From: Candidatus Heimdallarchaeota archaeon
Lineage (GTDB): Archaea > Asgardarchaeota > Heimdallarchaeia > Heimdallarchaeales > Heimdallarchaeaceae
DNA length: 9,537 nt
Assembly (NCBI GenBank): GCA_030628305.1
Contig: DAOVRE010000039.1
Span: 1-9,537, forward strand
Reading direction: 5' to 3'
Positions 1-6,252 of the stretch are shown one piece after another. Under the pieces are notes generated by a model. That model saw only the letters and a program-made list of their open reading frames with translations, ran no database searches and was not told the DNA's origin. Position 1 is the first letter of the stretch; every line of letters starts with the position of its first letter. The translations under genes were made by a program, and so were the position numbers.

Positions 1-1178
1 ATAGCTTCAATGAAGGATAAACTAGCAGACAAAATAACAGAAGTTGGTGTTCTACGAGCTATGTGTAAGTTCCATAGTCTTGTTTTTTCTACTAGGGTTT
101 TTATTAGGTTTCTGGGAAATAGACCTTCATCAATATTGGAAAGGTGTAATAAATTCTCGATTAATTCATAATACTGGTCACCAGAAAATGGATATTCTTT
201 ACTAATGTCGAATAAATCAAATCTATTTTTTGTAAAACTGGGTATATCTTTACCCCCTGAAATAATTAAAAATGAAATTCTAGCTTCAGTAAATTTCTCT
301 TCCATTTTTTTCTCTAATAAACTCAGTTCAACATCTACTTCATCCAGAAATATTACCACTTTAGGAGTAGAAATGTTCTTGATCAACCAGTCTGCTACTT
401 CTTCACCCACATTTTCTGGATTTGTCTCAATTTCTTTATAGAGTCCATTCTTATCCTTCCAAAACTCAGATCTGTAGATAAACGGTAATTTGAGTTCTTT
501 ACATAATTTCATTAAGGAATATATTATCTGTGTTTTTCCTGAACCACCATATCTGCCATAAATATGTGCAAATTTCTCTGGCTGAATTCCATTAACTACT
601 TTTTCAAACTCTCCCCTTAGAATGCCAACAATTGAATGATTTATAGTAAAGTTGTGCCTTTGCCAGCAGCATTCTGGATCGATTAAAGGTTGATATTTCT
701 TATACCTGTTTGCAATATCCTTTGCTTCTTTTCTAGTCAAACCAATACTGATTTTTAGAATTTCCTCTTTGTTATGTGGGAAAGACATATCTTCTATAAT
801 ATCCTTGCCATAAACTAAAACACCAGTTTCTCTTAGGTTTAATTGATCCTCGGGTAGCAAGCATTGTGGATTTTGAACATTAATATGCCATAAATTTGCT
901 TTTGTTCTAACATAATTCCTCGAGAAGGAAGTTGCTAATTCTAAGCCTCCTTCCCATCCAAACTCATCTTGGATTGAATCATAGATTAAATCAATTAATA
1001 TGAAATTTTGAGCAGAAAAATCTCTCCCTTCTAAGATTATTACTAAGCCATTCTTATCCTTAAGCAAATTATCAAACTGGGAAATATCCCTTGTAAAACT
1101 ATATACTGAGATTGTATCTGGTGCAACTAATAGAAGTTTCTCTATAAAAGATTGAAGTGCTTCTTCTCTAAATTTCAT
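1..1178 (-). CDS. P-loop ATPase with degenerate nucleotidyltransferase-like N-terminal domain (3' end outside window)
   Basis: Reading the minus strand from the ATG at 1178 gives 392 codons with no stop to the window edge, so the C-terminus is missing. Residues about 200-392 form a P-loop ATPase core: IYGRYGGSGKTQ (Walker A, Lys215), VVIFLDEVD (Walker B, Asp279/Glu280), a sensor-1-like strand FLIISGG near 303-309, and RRTPTS near 375-380 where AAA+/STAND proteins often carry an arginine. Residues about 20-135 resemble the nucleotidyltransferase domain of the upstream gene product: the strand GLVIILE at 44-50, and VLVYGKDI at 120-127 matching its VLYGEDL. Both metal-binding aspartates appear to be gone. 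The start lies 8 nt after the upstream stop, with a weak GGA-type ribosome site, so the two genes are probably cotranscribed. The ATPase call is firm. The N-terminal domain assignment is inference, and the biological role is unknown. Confidence 0.8.
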   Translation of the reverse strand, partial: MKFREEALQSFIEKLLLVAPDTISVYSFTRDISQFDNLLKDKNGLVIILEGRDFSAQNFILIDLIYDSIQDEFGWEGGLELATSFSRNYVRTKANLWHINVQNPQCLLPEDQLNLRETGVLVYGKDIIEDMSFPHNKEEILKISIGLTRKEAKDIANRYKKYQPLIDPECCWQRHNFTINHSIVGILRGEFEKVVNGIQPEKFAHIYGRYGGSGKTQIIYSLMKLCKELKLPFIYRSEFWKDKNGLYKEIETNPENVGEEVADWLIKNISTPKVVIFLDEVDVELSLLEKKMEEKFTEARISFLIISGGKDIPSFTKNRFDLFDISKEYPFSGDQYYELIENLLHLSNIDEGLFPRNLIKTLVEKTRLWNLHIARRTPTSVILSASLSFIEA

Positions 1179-1186
1179 GATAGTTC

Positions 1187-2089
1187 CTATCGCAGATTAT
1201 CAATTATATTATGTACTTCCATGAAAACTCGGCTGAAATTTGCAATATCATTTTCCACCTTCATCAAATCTTTCAAGTGTGTCATTTGGATTCCCTTTAT
1301 TCTAAAAGCTCTTTCTAATGCAAACATCATTAATTCTCTAGATTTAGGTACAATTTCCATTATGCTTGTAAGCGATATGTTTCTTTTGCGACAATTTGCC
1401 ACTTCTACTACAAAATCGCCCATTCTTCCCGGATATTCATTTGTAAACCAATAAGCACTTTTCATCTTACCGATTAGATCATTGTTTTTCAGAGAATGTA
1501 GAAGAAATGGAAACCACAAAATCCAATCCATCGCTTTTTCATAGTTTGGTGATTTTGTATGTTGAAATGGAAAGTTCATAGCTGCTTTTTCCAATTTCGA
1601 AAACTTTTCTAAAAACTCATACCAAAAGCCCTCAACTGGCGGTATTGGAAACTGTTTTTTTAAATCCTCTCCATAAAGAACATGGCTTTTCTCGCGAATA
1701 AGAAAATCATCTGATTGCTCAAGAGGATATTTATTTATGATTTCTTGCTGCAACTTACGGACAATAATACCTTCAATATCATCATGTGCTACTCTAGTAT
1801 CAGAAAGCATGGCATAAGGTATGAAAAATACTTTACAAATATGGGCAAATTCTTTGTTAACAATAGCCATTCGATTTACTAGTTCATCTATCTTATCGTA
1901 ATCTTTATCCCAAAGATTTTTTTCTAAAATAATTACAATATCTATAGTACTATATCTTTTTGAAAAATCATCTAGAACAATATCTCCAGTTAGTATAATA
2001 GAACGGGGTTGCAAAGTTATAACTGCATATTCTACGAATAATTTCAAGAATTTTGGTAATTCGGGATATCGTTCGTAAGTGACTTTCAT
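1187..2089 (-). CDS. Degenerate nucleotidyltransferase-fold protein with AadA-like helical C-terminal half
   Basis: A 300-residue protein. The N-terminal part reads as a polymerase-beta-type nucleotidyltransferase fold: IILTGD (31-36) stands where the family has a GS motif, and STIDIVII (47-54) where it has SDID followed by a hydrophobic strand. The first metal-binding Asp is therefore Thr48 and only Asp50 remains. VLYGEDL (137-143) resembles the loop that closes this domain in antibiotic adenylyltransferases. The helical part (about 155-265), with WILWFPFLLHSL and SAYWFTNEYPGRM, resembles the C-terminal helical domain of AadA-type enzymes. With Thr48 in place of Asp, normal nucleotidyl transfer is doubtful, so a binding or regulatory role is possible. 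The start is ATG, with GGAG 10 nt upstream and a TATA-like box further up. The next gene, an ATPase, begins 8 nt after the TAG stop. Fold assignment is by motif reading only; the function is not known. Confidence 0.75.
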   Translation of the reverse strand: MKVTYERYPELPKFLKLFVEYAVITLQPRSIILTGDIVLDDFSKRYSTIDIVIILEKNLWDKDYDKIDELVNRMAIVNKEFAHICKVFFIPYAMLSDTRVAHDDIEGIIVRKLQQEIINKYPLEQSDDFLIREKSHVLYGEDLKKQFPIPPVEGFWYEFLEKFSKLEKAAMNFPFQHTKSPNYEKAMDWILWFPFLLHSLKNNDLIGKMKSAYWFTNEYPGRMGDFVVEVANCRKRNISLTSIMEIVPKSRELMMFALERAFRIKGIQMTHLKDLMKVENDIANFSRVFMEVHNIIDNLR

Positions 2090-2099
2090 AATATGAACA

Positions 2100-2136
2100 C
2101 TCCAAATTAAGTTATTAGGTTTTCGATGTATAAAAG
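2100..2136 (-). promoter_or_regulatory. Archaeal-type promoter and ribosome site for the nucleotidyltransferase-like/ATPase gene pair
   Basis: On the minus strand, CTTTTATA (2129-2136) is a good TATA box match. Transcription would start about 26 nt downstream, near 2106. GGAG (2100-2103) lies 10 nt before the ATG at 2089, giving a short leader of roughly 17 nt. The box sits directly beside the T-run that follows the pilin-like gene, so terminator and promoter nearly touch. Predicted from spacing only. Confidence 0.5.
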
Positions 2137-2137
2137 C

Positions 2138-2210
2138 AAAAAAAAGATGTGAAATGAGAATAGTATCATCATGGAATTGTGATTGTTTCCCAACTTCCTG
2201 ATGATACTAT
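2138..2210 (-). terminator. Stem-loop overlapping the stop codon plus T8 run at the end of the pilin-like gene
   Basis: The 12-base segments at 2160-2171 and 2199-2210 are perfect reverse complements, separated by 27 bases. In the minus-strand transcript the 5' arm is ATAGTATCATCA, coding for Ile-Val-Ser-Ser. The 3' arm begins with the TGA stop codon itself. A run of eight T residues (2138-2145) follows 14 nt after the stem. Oligo-T tracts are the known signal for archaeal intrinsic termination. The hairpin may protect the 3' end or affect translation termination. Confidence 0.55.
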
Positions 2211-3944
2211 ATAAAAACTAATGATAAAACTGCACAAATCAGGTCTATTTTTATAGTCGAATCTGATAGTTAGCTTGTGTTTTGAACCTCCGCTAAAAAC
2301 TGCCCCTAAACTGTTTTGAACAGGTAAATTAGCTTCTTCTGAATAAGGTGAACCAGCACTGGATAGCCAAATAGTACCGTCTGTATTGTCAATCATATCA
2401 TATATGAAATCAATTCGAATGTCTGGATCCCAATTAATGTTCACTAGTGTTATATTGATTTCAGTAGGAAGAAGGTTTTCTAAGTAAAATGTTAAGTATC
2501 CTCTTACAAAGGGACTTCCTTTGCCTTTTATTACTCCTGAAATTTCTAATACACCATTTCCAACAGAAATGATACTATTGGAATAGCCTGCATTAGCAAT
2601 ATTCGCAGTATCATACACAATAGCTTCCATTGAATAGTTGCCATTTGGTAGAACAAAAGAATTAAATTCTAAAACCCAACTCTTTGTGCTAAGTTGATAT
2701 GTTGCTTCTCCAGAAACACTCTGTTGATATAAATAGTAGTAATCTGAATATATATCAAAGAAGTAAATATCGAGAAATTCAGTATTAATCCCTGTTGGAT
2801 CACTAGCATATATTTCAATCGTTATGATACCTGAGAGATCATAAGATTCATTTACGGGTGTAATGAAATGTGTTGTTGGAGCAAGATTATCTACTAATGA
2901 AACTACTTCTCCTGCACTATTTAGATTCCCTGCTGCATCTTTAACATATAGTGTAAAAACTAGGTCATCTTCTGCCATCTGTAAAGTTTGTGAGCCAGTT
3001 AGAATGTATTCTGTTACAGTGTCATCAGTTGAAGTGAAAACTTGTTGGTATGGAAATATATTACCTCCAAGAACTAATGTTTGATTAACTAATTGAGCTC
3101 CAGTGATAGTTAATGACCATGAGGCGCTCAAGAACTCTCCAGGATTAATAATTGAACTGTTTACTCCAAAAGTTATTCCAATATAATCATTATCTATGCC
3201 AAAGGTTCTTCTGATTGTCTTTGACTGACCAAGACTATCATTAACGTAAAAATCTATCTTGTAGTTATTAGCATCTAGATATAGTGTAGAATCAATGTTT
3301 TTCGTAATTGCTTGATTACTAAGAACAACAGTGTCATCTGGTTGAAGGAAGTCATAAGTTATCACAGATGTCTTAAATCCGCCTGTGGCAATAGCTTGAG
3401 GGTCTATAATCCCACTCACCCAACTGCCATTTATAGGATTGAGAACGGTCAAATCTAGTGGCTCAATAATATCAGTATGTCTGAGATTATCAGGGGCAAA
3501 GGATGTTAAATCGTTATCATAAGTTATTCTAATTCTAAATATATTTTCTCCAATTTCTACTTTACTTGTTGGATCAAAAACGAGTACTAAATCTACTCTC
3601 TGCGTTGTATCTATAGACAATGGCATATCATAACCTTGAACAAATGCGTTGAGTATGTCAGTTTCATTTTGCGTATCTGTATTGATGGTCACATTAAGAC
3701 CTTTTACAATAGCCGCCGCCGTTCCTGAATTTTGTAGAGTAACATAAGCTACATCAGTAACAGAGTCTCCATCTCTATCAAACCATTGAACTGTAAGTAA
3801 ATCTACATCAGAACTGCCTCTTAACATAGGTACAACTAAAAAATAAACCATCGCACTAGCTGCTACAACAAGACTAATCAACATCACTGTAGCTAAAACA
3901 GGTGAAACGGCTCTCTTTGATTTTCTAAAATTTGGTAGTTTCAT
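2169..3944 (-). CDS. Large archaeal type IV pilin-like surface protein with Ig-like domains
   Basis: A 591-residue protein. The N-terminus has a short basic leader (MKLPNFRKSKRA), then VSPVLATVML and one hydrophobic helix to about residue 41. This is the class III signal typical of archaeal pilins with the conserved SPV motif, cleaved by the prepilin peptidase around Arg11-Val13. The rest is beta-rich and extracellular in character: a pilin-like domain (about 44-163), then three Ig-like or cadherin-like stretches (about 165-250, 252-353, 354-462), each containing phrases such as NPINGSW or TPVNESY, and a C-terminal beta domain (about 463-591). DRDGDSVTD (56-64) resembles a calcium-binding loop. 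At least eight N-x-S/T sequons suggest N-glycosylation. Most archaeal pilins are far shorter, so this is more likely a minor or adhesive pilin, or a surface-anchored protein using the pilin export route. No assembly ATPase or membrane platform is nearby. AGAGGT 6 nt before the ATG supports the start. Confidence 0.85.
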   Translation of the reverse strand: MKLPNFRKSKRAVSPVLATVMLISLVVAASAMVYFLVVPMLRGSSDVDLLTVQWFDRDGDSVTDVAYVTLQNSGTAAAIVKGLNVTINTDTQNETDILNAFVQGYDMPLSIDTTQRVDLVLVFDPTSKVEIGENIFRIRITYDNDLTSFAPDNLRHTDIIEPLDLTVLNPINGSWVSGIIDPQAIATGGFKTSVITYDFLQPDDTVVLSNQAITKNIDSTLYLDANNYKIDFYVNDSLGQSKTIRRTFGIDNDYIGITFGVNSSIINPGEFLSASWSLTITGAQLVNQTLVLGGNIFPYQQVFTSTDDTVTEYILTGSQTLQMAEDDLVFTLYVKDAAGNLNSAGEVVSLVDNLAPTTHFITPVNESYDLSGIITIEIYASDPTGINTEFLDIYFFDIYSDYYYLYQQSVSGEATYQLSTKSWVLEFNSFVLPNGNYSMEAIVYDTANIANAGYSNSIISVGNGVLEISGVIKGKGSPFVRGYLTFYLENLLPTEINITLVNINWDPDIRIDFIYDMIDNTDGTIWLSSAGSPYSEEANLPVQNSLGAVFSGGSKHKLTIRFDYKNRPDLCSFIISFYIVSSGSWETITIP

Positions 3945-3950
3945 CTATAT

Positions 3951-4000
3951 ACCTCTAACTGGTCACTAAACATATTCCGAAGTTTAAGGTAATAAATTTT
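3951..4000 (-). promoter_or_regulatory. Promoter and ribosome site of the pilin-like gene
   Basis: On the minus strand, an A/T-rich TATA-like box AAATTTATTA (3991-4000) predicts transcription starting near 3969. AGAGGT (3951-3956) lies 6 nt before the ATG at 3944 and is one of the better Shine-Dalgarno matches in the window. The leader would be about 25 nt. The promoter shares a 130-bp divergent region with hypB. Confidence 0.5.
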
Positions 4001-4038
4001 TTTGCTGTGCTAGTCCCTAAGATAGTTGAATGGAATAA

Positions 4039-4046
4039 CTTATAAT
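4039..4046 (+). promoter_or_regulatory. TATA-like box of hypBA
   Basis: CTTATAAT lies 29 nt upstream of the ATG at 4075, predicting transcription starting near 4067-4070. That gives an almost leaderless mRNA and places the alternative TTG codon at 4063 upstream of the transcript. No ribosome site is seen before 4075, which fits a leaderless start. Confidence 0.45.
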
Positions 4047-4074
4047 CACCTCAAAGCGTTCGTTGCATGATAAT

Positions 4075-4725
4075 ATGTCCTCAGAGAAAAAAGTTGCTGT
4101 AAAGAAGCATGCATATCAAGTAAATGATGAACTTGCGGACAAAATTAGAGAATTAATGAAGAGTAAGAACAAACTATTTTTCAATATGATGGGTTCGATA
4201 GGTGCAGGAAAAACTCTTATTTTAGAGCAGCTGGCTGCAAAACTCTCTTCGAAATATCGAGTCTTCGTTATCAATGGAGATGTAGCTACTACGATAGATG
4301 CTGATAGAATAGCTAAACAAGGAGCAACAACAGTACAGATAAACACTGGTGGTGGTTGCCATCTGAGCGCAAAACTAATCCAAAATGAATTAGATAAAAT
4401 AAATATTGATGACTATGATATCTTCATAGCTGAAAATGTAGGGAATCTAATTTGCCCAGCTGCTTGGGATATTGGCGCACAGCTCAACATTACTGTTGTT
4501 AGCATAACAGAAGGAGAATATGTTGTTAAGAAACATCCTATAATCTTTAAAAATTCAAAAATTGCAATAATCAATAAATGTGATCTCGAGGGAATGGGTT
4601 TTGAATCTGCAGTCTTAGCAGAAGATGCTGCAAAAATAAAATCTGGCATGAAAGTTATTTTAACCAGCGCAAAAACGGGTCAAGGGATAGATGAACTTAT
4701 CAAAACACTTGGAATTTCAATCTGA
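4075..4725 (+). CDS. hypB: Hydrogenase/urease nickel incorporation GTPase HypB
   Basis: HypB is a SIMIBI-class GTPase that works with HypA to insert nickel into the large subunit of [NiFe] hydrogenases in the cytoplasm. Numbering from the ATG at 4075 (216 aa): GSIGAGKT Walker A (40-47), NGDVATTIDADRI (67-79), QINTGGGCHL (88-97), ENVGNLICPA (120-129), and the guanine-specificity motif NKCD (167-170). Cys95, His96 and Cys127 correspond to the metal-binding residues at the G-domain dimer interface of the family. The protein lacks the N-terminal CxxGCxC motif and the His-rich stretch found in some bacterial HypB proteins, as is usual for archaeal ones. An in-frame TTG at 4063 would add four residues, but the TATA box position argues against it. 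hypA follows 12 nt after the stop, so the two form an operon. The VVSITEGE strand is canonical, but YVVKKHP replaces the common DKPLKYP. Confidence 0.95.
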   Translation: MSSEKKVAVKKHAYQVNDELADKIRELMKSKNKLFFNMMGSIGAGKTLILEQLAAKLSSKYRVFVINGDVATTIDADRIAKQGATTVQINTGGGCHLSAKLIQNELDKINIDDYDIFIAENVGNLICPAAWDIGAQLNITVVSITEGEYVVKKHPIIFKNSKIAIINKCDLEGMGFESAVLAEDAAKIKSGMKVILTSAKTGQGIDELIKTLGISI

Positions 4726-4737
4726 AGGACGATAAGT

Positions 4738-5112
4738 ATGCATGAATATAGTGTTGCTTCTGCAATTGTTGATCAAGTGAAGGTGATTGTAGAAGAGCAC
4801 AAAGCTACCCAAGTGAAAAAGATTATCGTAACTGCAAGTCCATATGATGTGATTATACCCGAGCTTCTAGTTGAAGCTTATGGGATAATAATTCATGGGT
4901 TGGATAAATTTAAAGATTCCACACTTGAAATACAAATCAGTAAGGCAGAGATTAGGTGTATAGACTGTGATTACGCGGGAGAACCTGATGAAAAAGGTGA
5001 CCCTGAGTTTGCTTACAATTTCATTTGTCCAAAATGTGGTTCAAGGGACACTCATGTTAGCATGAAAAATCTAACAATAGAAACTGTAGATTTAGTAATC
5101 CCCGATAATTAA
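4738..5112 (+). CDS. hypA: Hydrogenase nickel metallochaperone HypA
   Basis: HypA binds nickel and hands it, together with HypB, to the [NiFe]-hydrogenase large subunit precursor. The 124-aa length is normal for the family. The start MHE supplies the invariant His2 and Glu3 of the nickel site. The zinc knuckle uses two CxxC pairs, Cys74/Cys77 (CIDC) and Cys97/Cys100 (CPKC). PELLVEAY (41-48) is the family's PE-x-L helix. The ATG is preceded by AAGGA about 8 nt upstream, overlapping the end of hypB, which supports the start and translational linkage. No hydrogenase structural gene or other hyp gene lies in the window, so the target enzyme must be encoded elsewhere. The gene is convergent with the next, leaving 31 nt between them. 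Confidence 0.95.
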   Translation: MHEYSVASAIVDQVKVIVEEHKATQVKKIIVTASPYDVIIPELLVEAYGIIIHGLDKFKDSTLEIQISKAEIRCIDCDYAGEPDEKGDPEFAYNFICPKCGSRDTHVSMKNLTIETVDLVIPDN

Positions 5113-5115
5113 TAG

Positions 5116-5137
5116 AGATTAAAATGACAATTAATCT
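5116..5137. terminator. Small inverted repeat between convergent genes
   Basis: AGATTAA (5116-5122) and TTAATCT (5131-5137) form a perfect 7-bp stem with an 8-nt loop in the 31-bp gap between hypA and the convergent membrane-protein gene. It has no strong T-run on either strand, so a role in termination is only suggested by its position. Confidence 0.25.
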
Positions 5138-5143
5138 GCTTGG

Positions 5144-6184
5144 CTATATTAGATGTTCTGATTCTTCAGAAACTATGGCGTTTGTTTGTGCATAAGGCAA
5201 AATCTCACTTAGTTCCCCTCTTAAATCATTGACTCTTTTCTCATGGAAGAAATTGAGATACAGCATACCAAATAGATACAATGTTCCAAAAGCTAATATC
5301 GTTACGATTAGTATTCCTGCAATAGCCATAAAGAATATAGCCACTTTAGCTGCAAATTTATCATCAAATGACGTCATTTCTTCAGCTAAAGTTATGAAGA
5401 AACTGAATCCAGCTAACCAAGCAGATATGCCAAAGAACATGCTTACAAGACTTCTTCTTACTTTGTCTGCTAACTCGTTATTACGATTATTTGTTTTAAT
5501 ATACTTAATTTGTGAATCTCTTATAGTCCAAACAACTGGTGTTAACCAACATATGAGAATGGGCGAAAATAGTAATACAAGGGATCCTGTTATGAATCCA
5601 ATAGAAGGATCTGATATAGCAGATTTAATTATAGTTGCAATGAGAAATCCTATTCCAAGAGAAGCCGAGATTATATCATATAATCTTGTACCTACAAACG
5701 ATTTGAAACTCCCAATATCAATACCATGTGTTTTTTCCTCCAAATAGTACTTTGAATCTGGTGTTAAATCAAAACCAAACAGAAGAGCAATAGAAATGCG
5801 AAAGAAACCAAATTTATGATATCCCCTATCTTTTTTTAGTTTGCCTAAGGTTTCTCGTATTTCCCCTTTTTTCTCATGTTTAGTTTTTAATGTTTCAAAT
5901 ATCAGTTTCTTAGAGACCCATCCACCAACCTTTTTCCAGAGAAATAAACCTAAAAGTGGAGATGATATAGAAGCAACGACGACTAAAATTGCGATTAAAA
6001 GTTTTTGTGAGGGGTTATCTGTGCCACTTAGAAACCAGATAGATAAAAACCATGCTACATAACAACTGAGAAATATTAACACACTAATGAACCACACTTT
6101 TTTTGAAGGTTTAATAACTTTGAAAAAGAAATTCTTTGTGTCTCGCTCTTTTAGCGGAATTATATGTTCCAAGTCTTTTTCCAT
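5144..6184 (-). CDS. Unrecognised six-helix membrane protein
   Basis: From the ATG at 6184 the product is 346 residues; an in-frame GTG at 6193 would add three. Hydrophobic segments sit at about 30-53, 62-83, 171-188, 195-221, 247-266 and 281-310. A charged stretch of about 85 residues lies between helices 2 and 3, rich in Lys/Glu (84-125), with another hydrophobic patch (ISIALLFGFDL, about 130-140) that is probably not a full span. The charged N-terminus (about 29 residues) and C-terminus (ending EESEHLI) are likely cytoplasmic. I recognise no catalytic or transport motif. It follows the glycosyltransferase gene on the same strand by 68 nt and may be cotranscribed with it, although a TATA-like sequence in the gap (6219-6226) could give it its own transcript. 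A GTGAT sequence just before the ATG is a weak ribosome site and partly supports that start. Confidence 0.75.
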   Translation of the reverse strand: MEKDLEHIIPLKERDTKNFFFKVIKPSKKVWFISVLIFLSCYVAWFLSIWFLSGTDNPSQKLLIAILVVVASISSPLLGLFLWKKVGGWVSKKLIFETLKTKHEKKGEIRETLGKLKKDRGYHKFGFFRISIALLFGFDLTPDSKYYLEEKTHGIDIGSFKSFVGTRLYDIISASLGIGFLIATIIKSAISDPSIGFITGSLVLLFSPILICWLTPVVWTIRDSQIKYIKTNNRNNELADKVRRSLVSMFFGISAWLAGFSFFITLAEEMTSFDDKFAAKVAIFFMAIAGILIVTILAFGTLYLFGMLYLNFFHEKRVNDLRGELSEILPYAQTNAIVSEESEHLI

Positions 6185-6218
6185 TGAAATCACTTATACT
6201 ATTCTAAATCTAACAAAT

Positions 6219-6226
6219 TTAATAAA
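6219..6226 (-). promoter_or_regulatory. Possible TATA box for the six-helix membrane-protein gene
   Basis: On the minus strand, TTTATTAA lies about 26 nt before position 6196. Transcription would start just ahead of the GTG at 6193 and ATG at 6184, giving a leaderless or short-leader mRNA. The surrounding DNA is very A/T-rich, so a chance match is quite possible. Confidence 0.3.
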
Positions 6227-6252
6227 CATTATGAGAACTGCAATGAGAAAAG

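Noticed and set aside
205..441. A 78-codon plus-strand open frame
   Set aside because: It is antisense to the Walker A/B region of the ATPase gene, whose motifs show that the minus strand is the coding one.
446..1062. The 14-base string CCATTCTTATCCTT occurs at 446-459 and 1049-1062
   Set aside because: Both copies code for K-D-K-N-G in the same protein, but flanking residues do not align. A single 14-base match in AT-rich DNA of this length is close to chance.
1152..1454. A 100-codon plus-strand open frame
   Set aside because: It is antisense to the ends of two well-supported minus-strand genes, and its product has no recognisable domain.
4063..4074. Alternative TTG start for hypB adding four residues
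   Set aside because: The TATA-like box at 4039-4046 predicts transcription starting after 4063, and the ATG at 4075 gives a normal family start.
5229..5747. A 172-codon open frame on the plus strand
   Set aside because: It lies antisense inside the six-helix membrane-protein gene. Its product looks like reversed coding sequence with no recognisable motif, and no promoter or ribosome site was seen.
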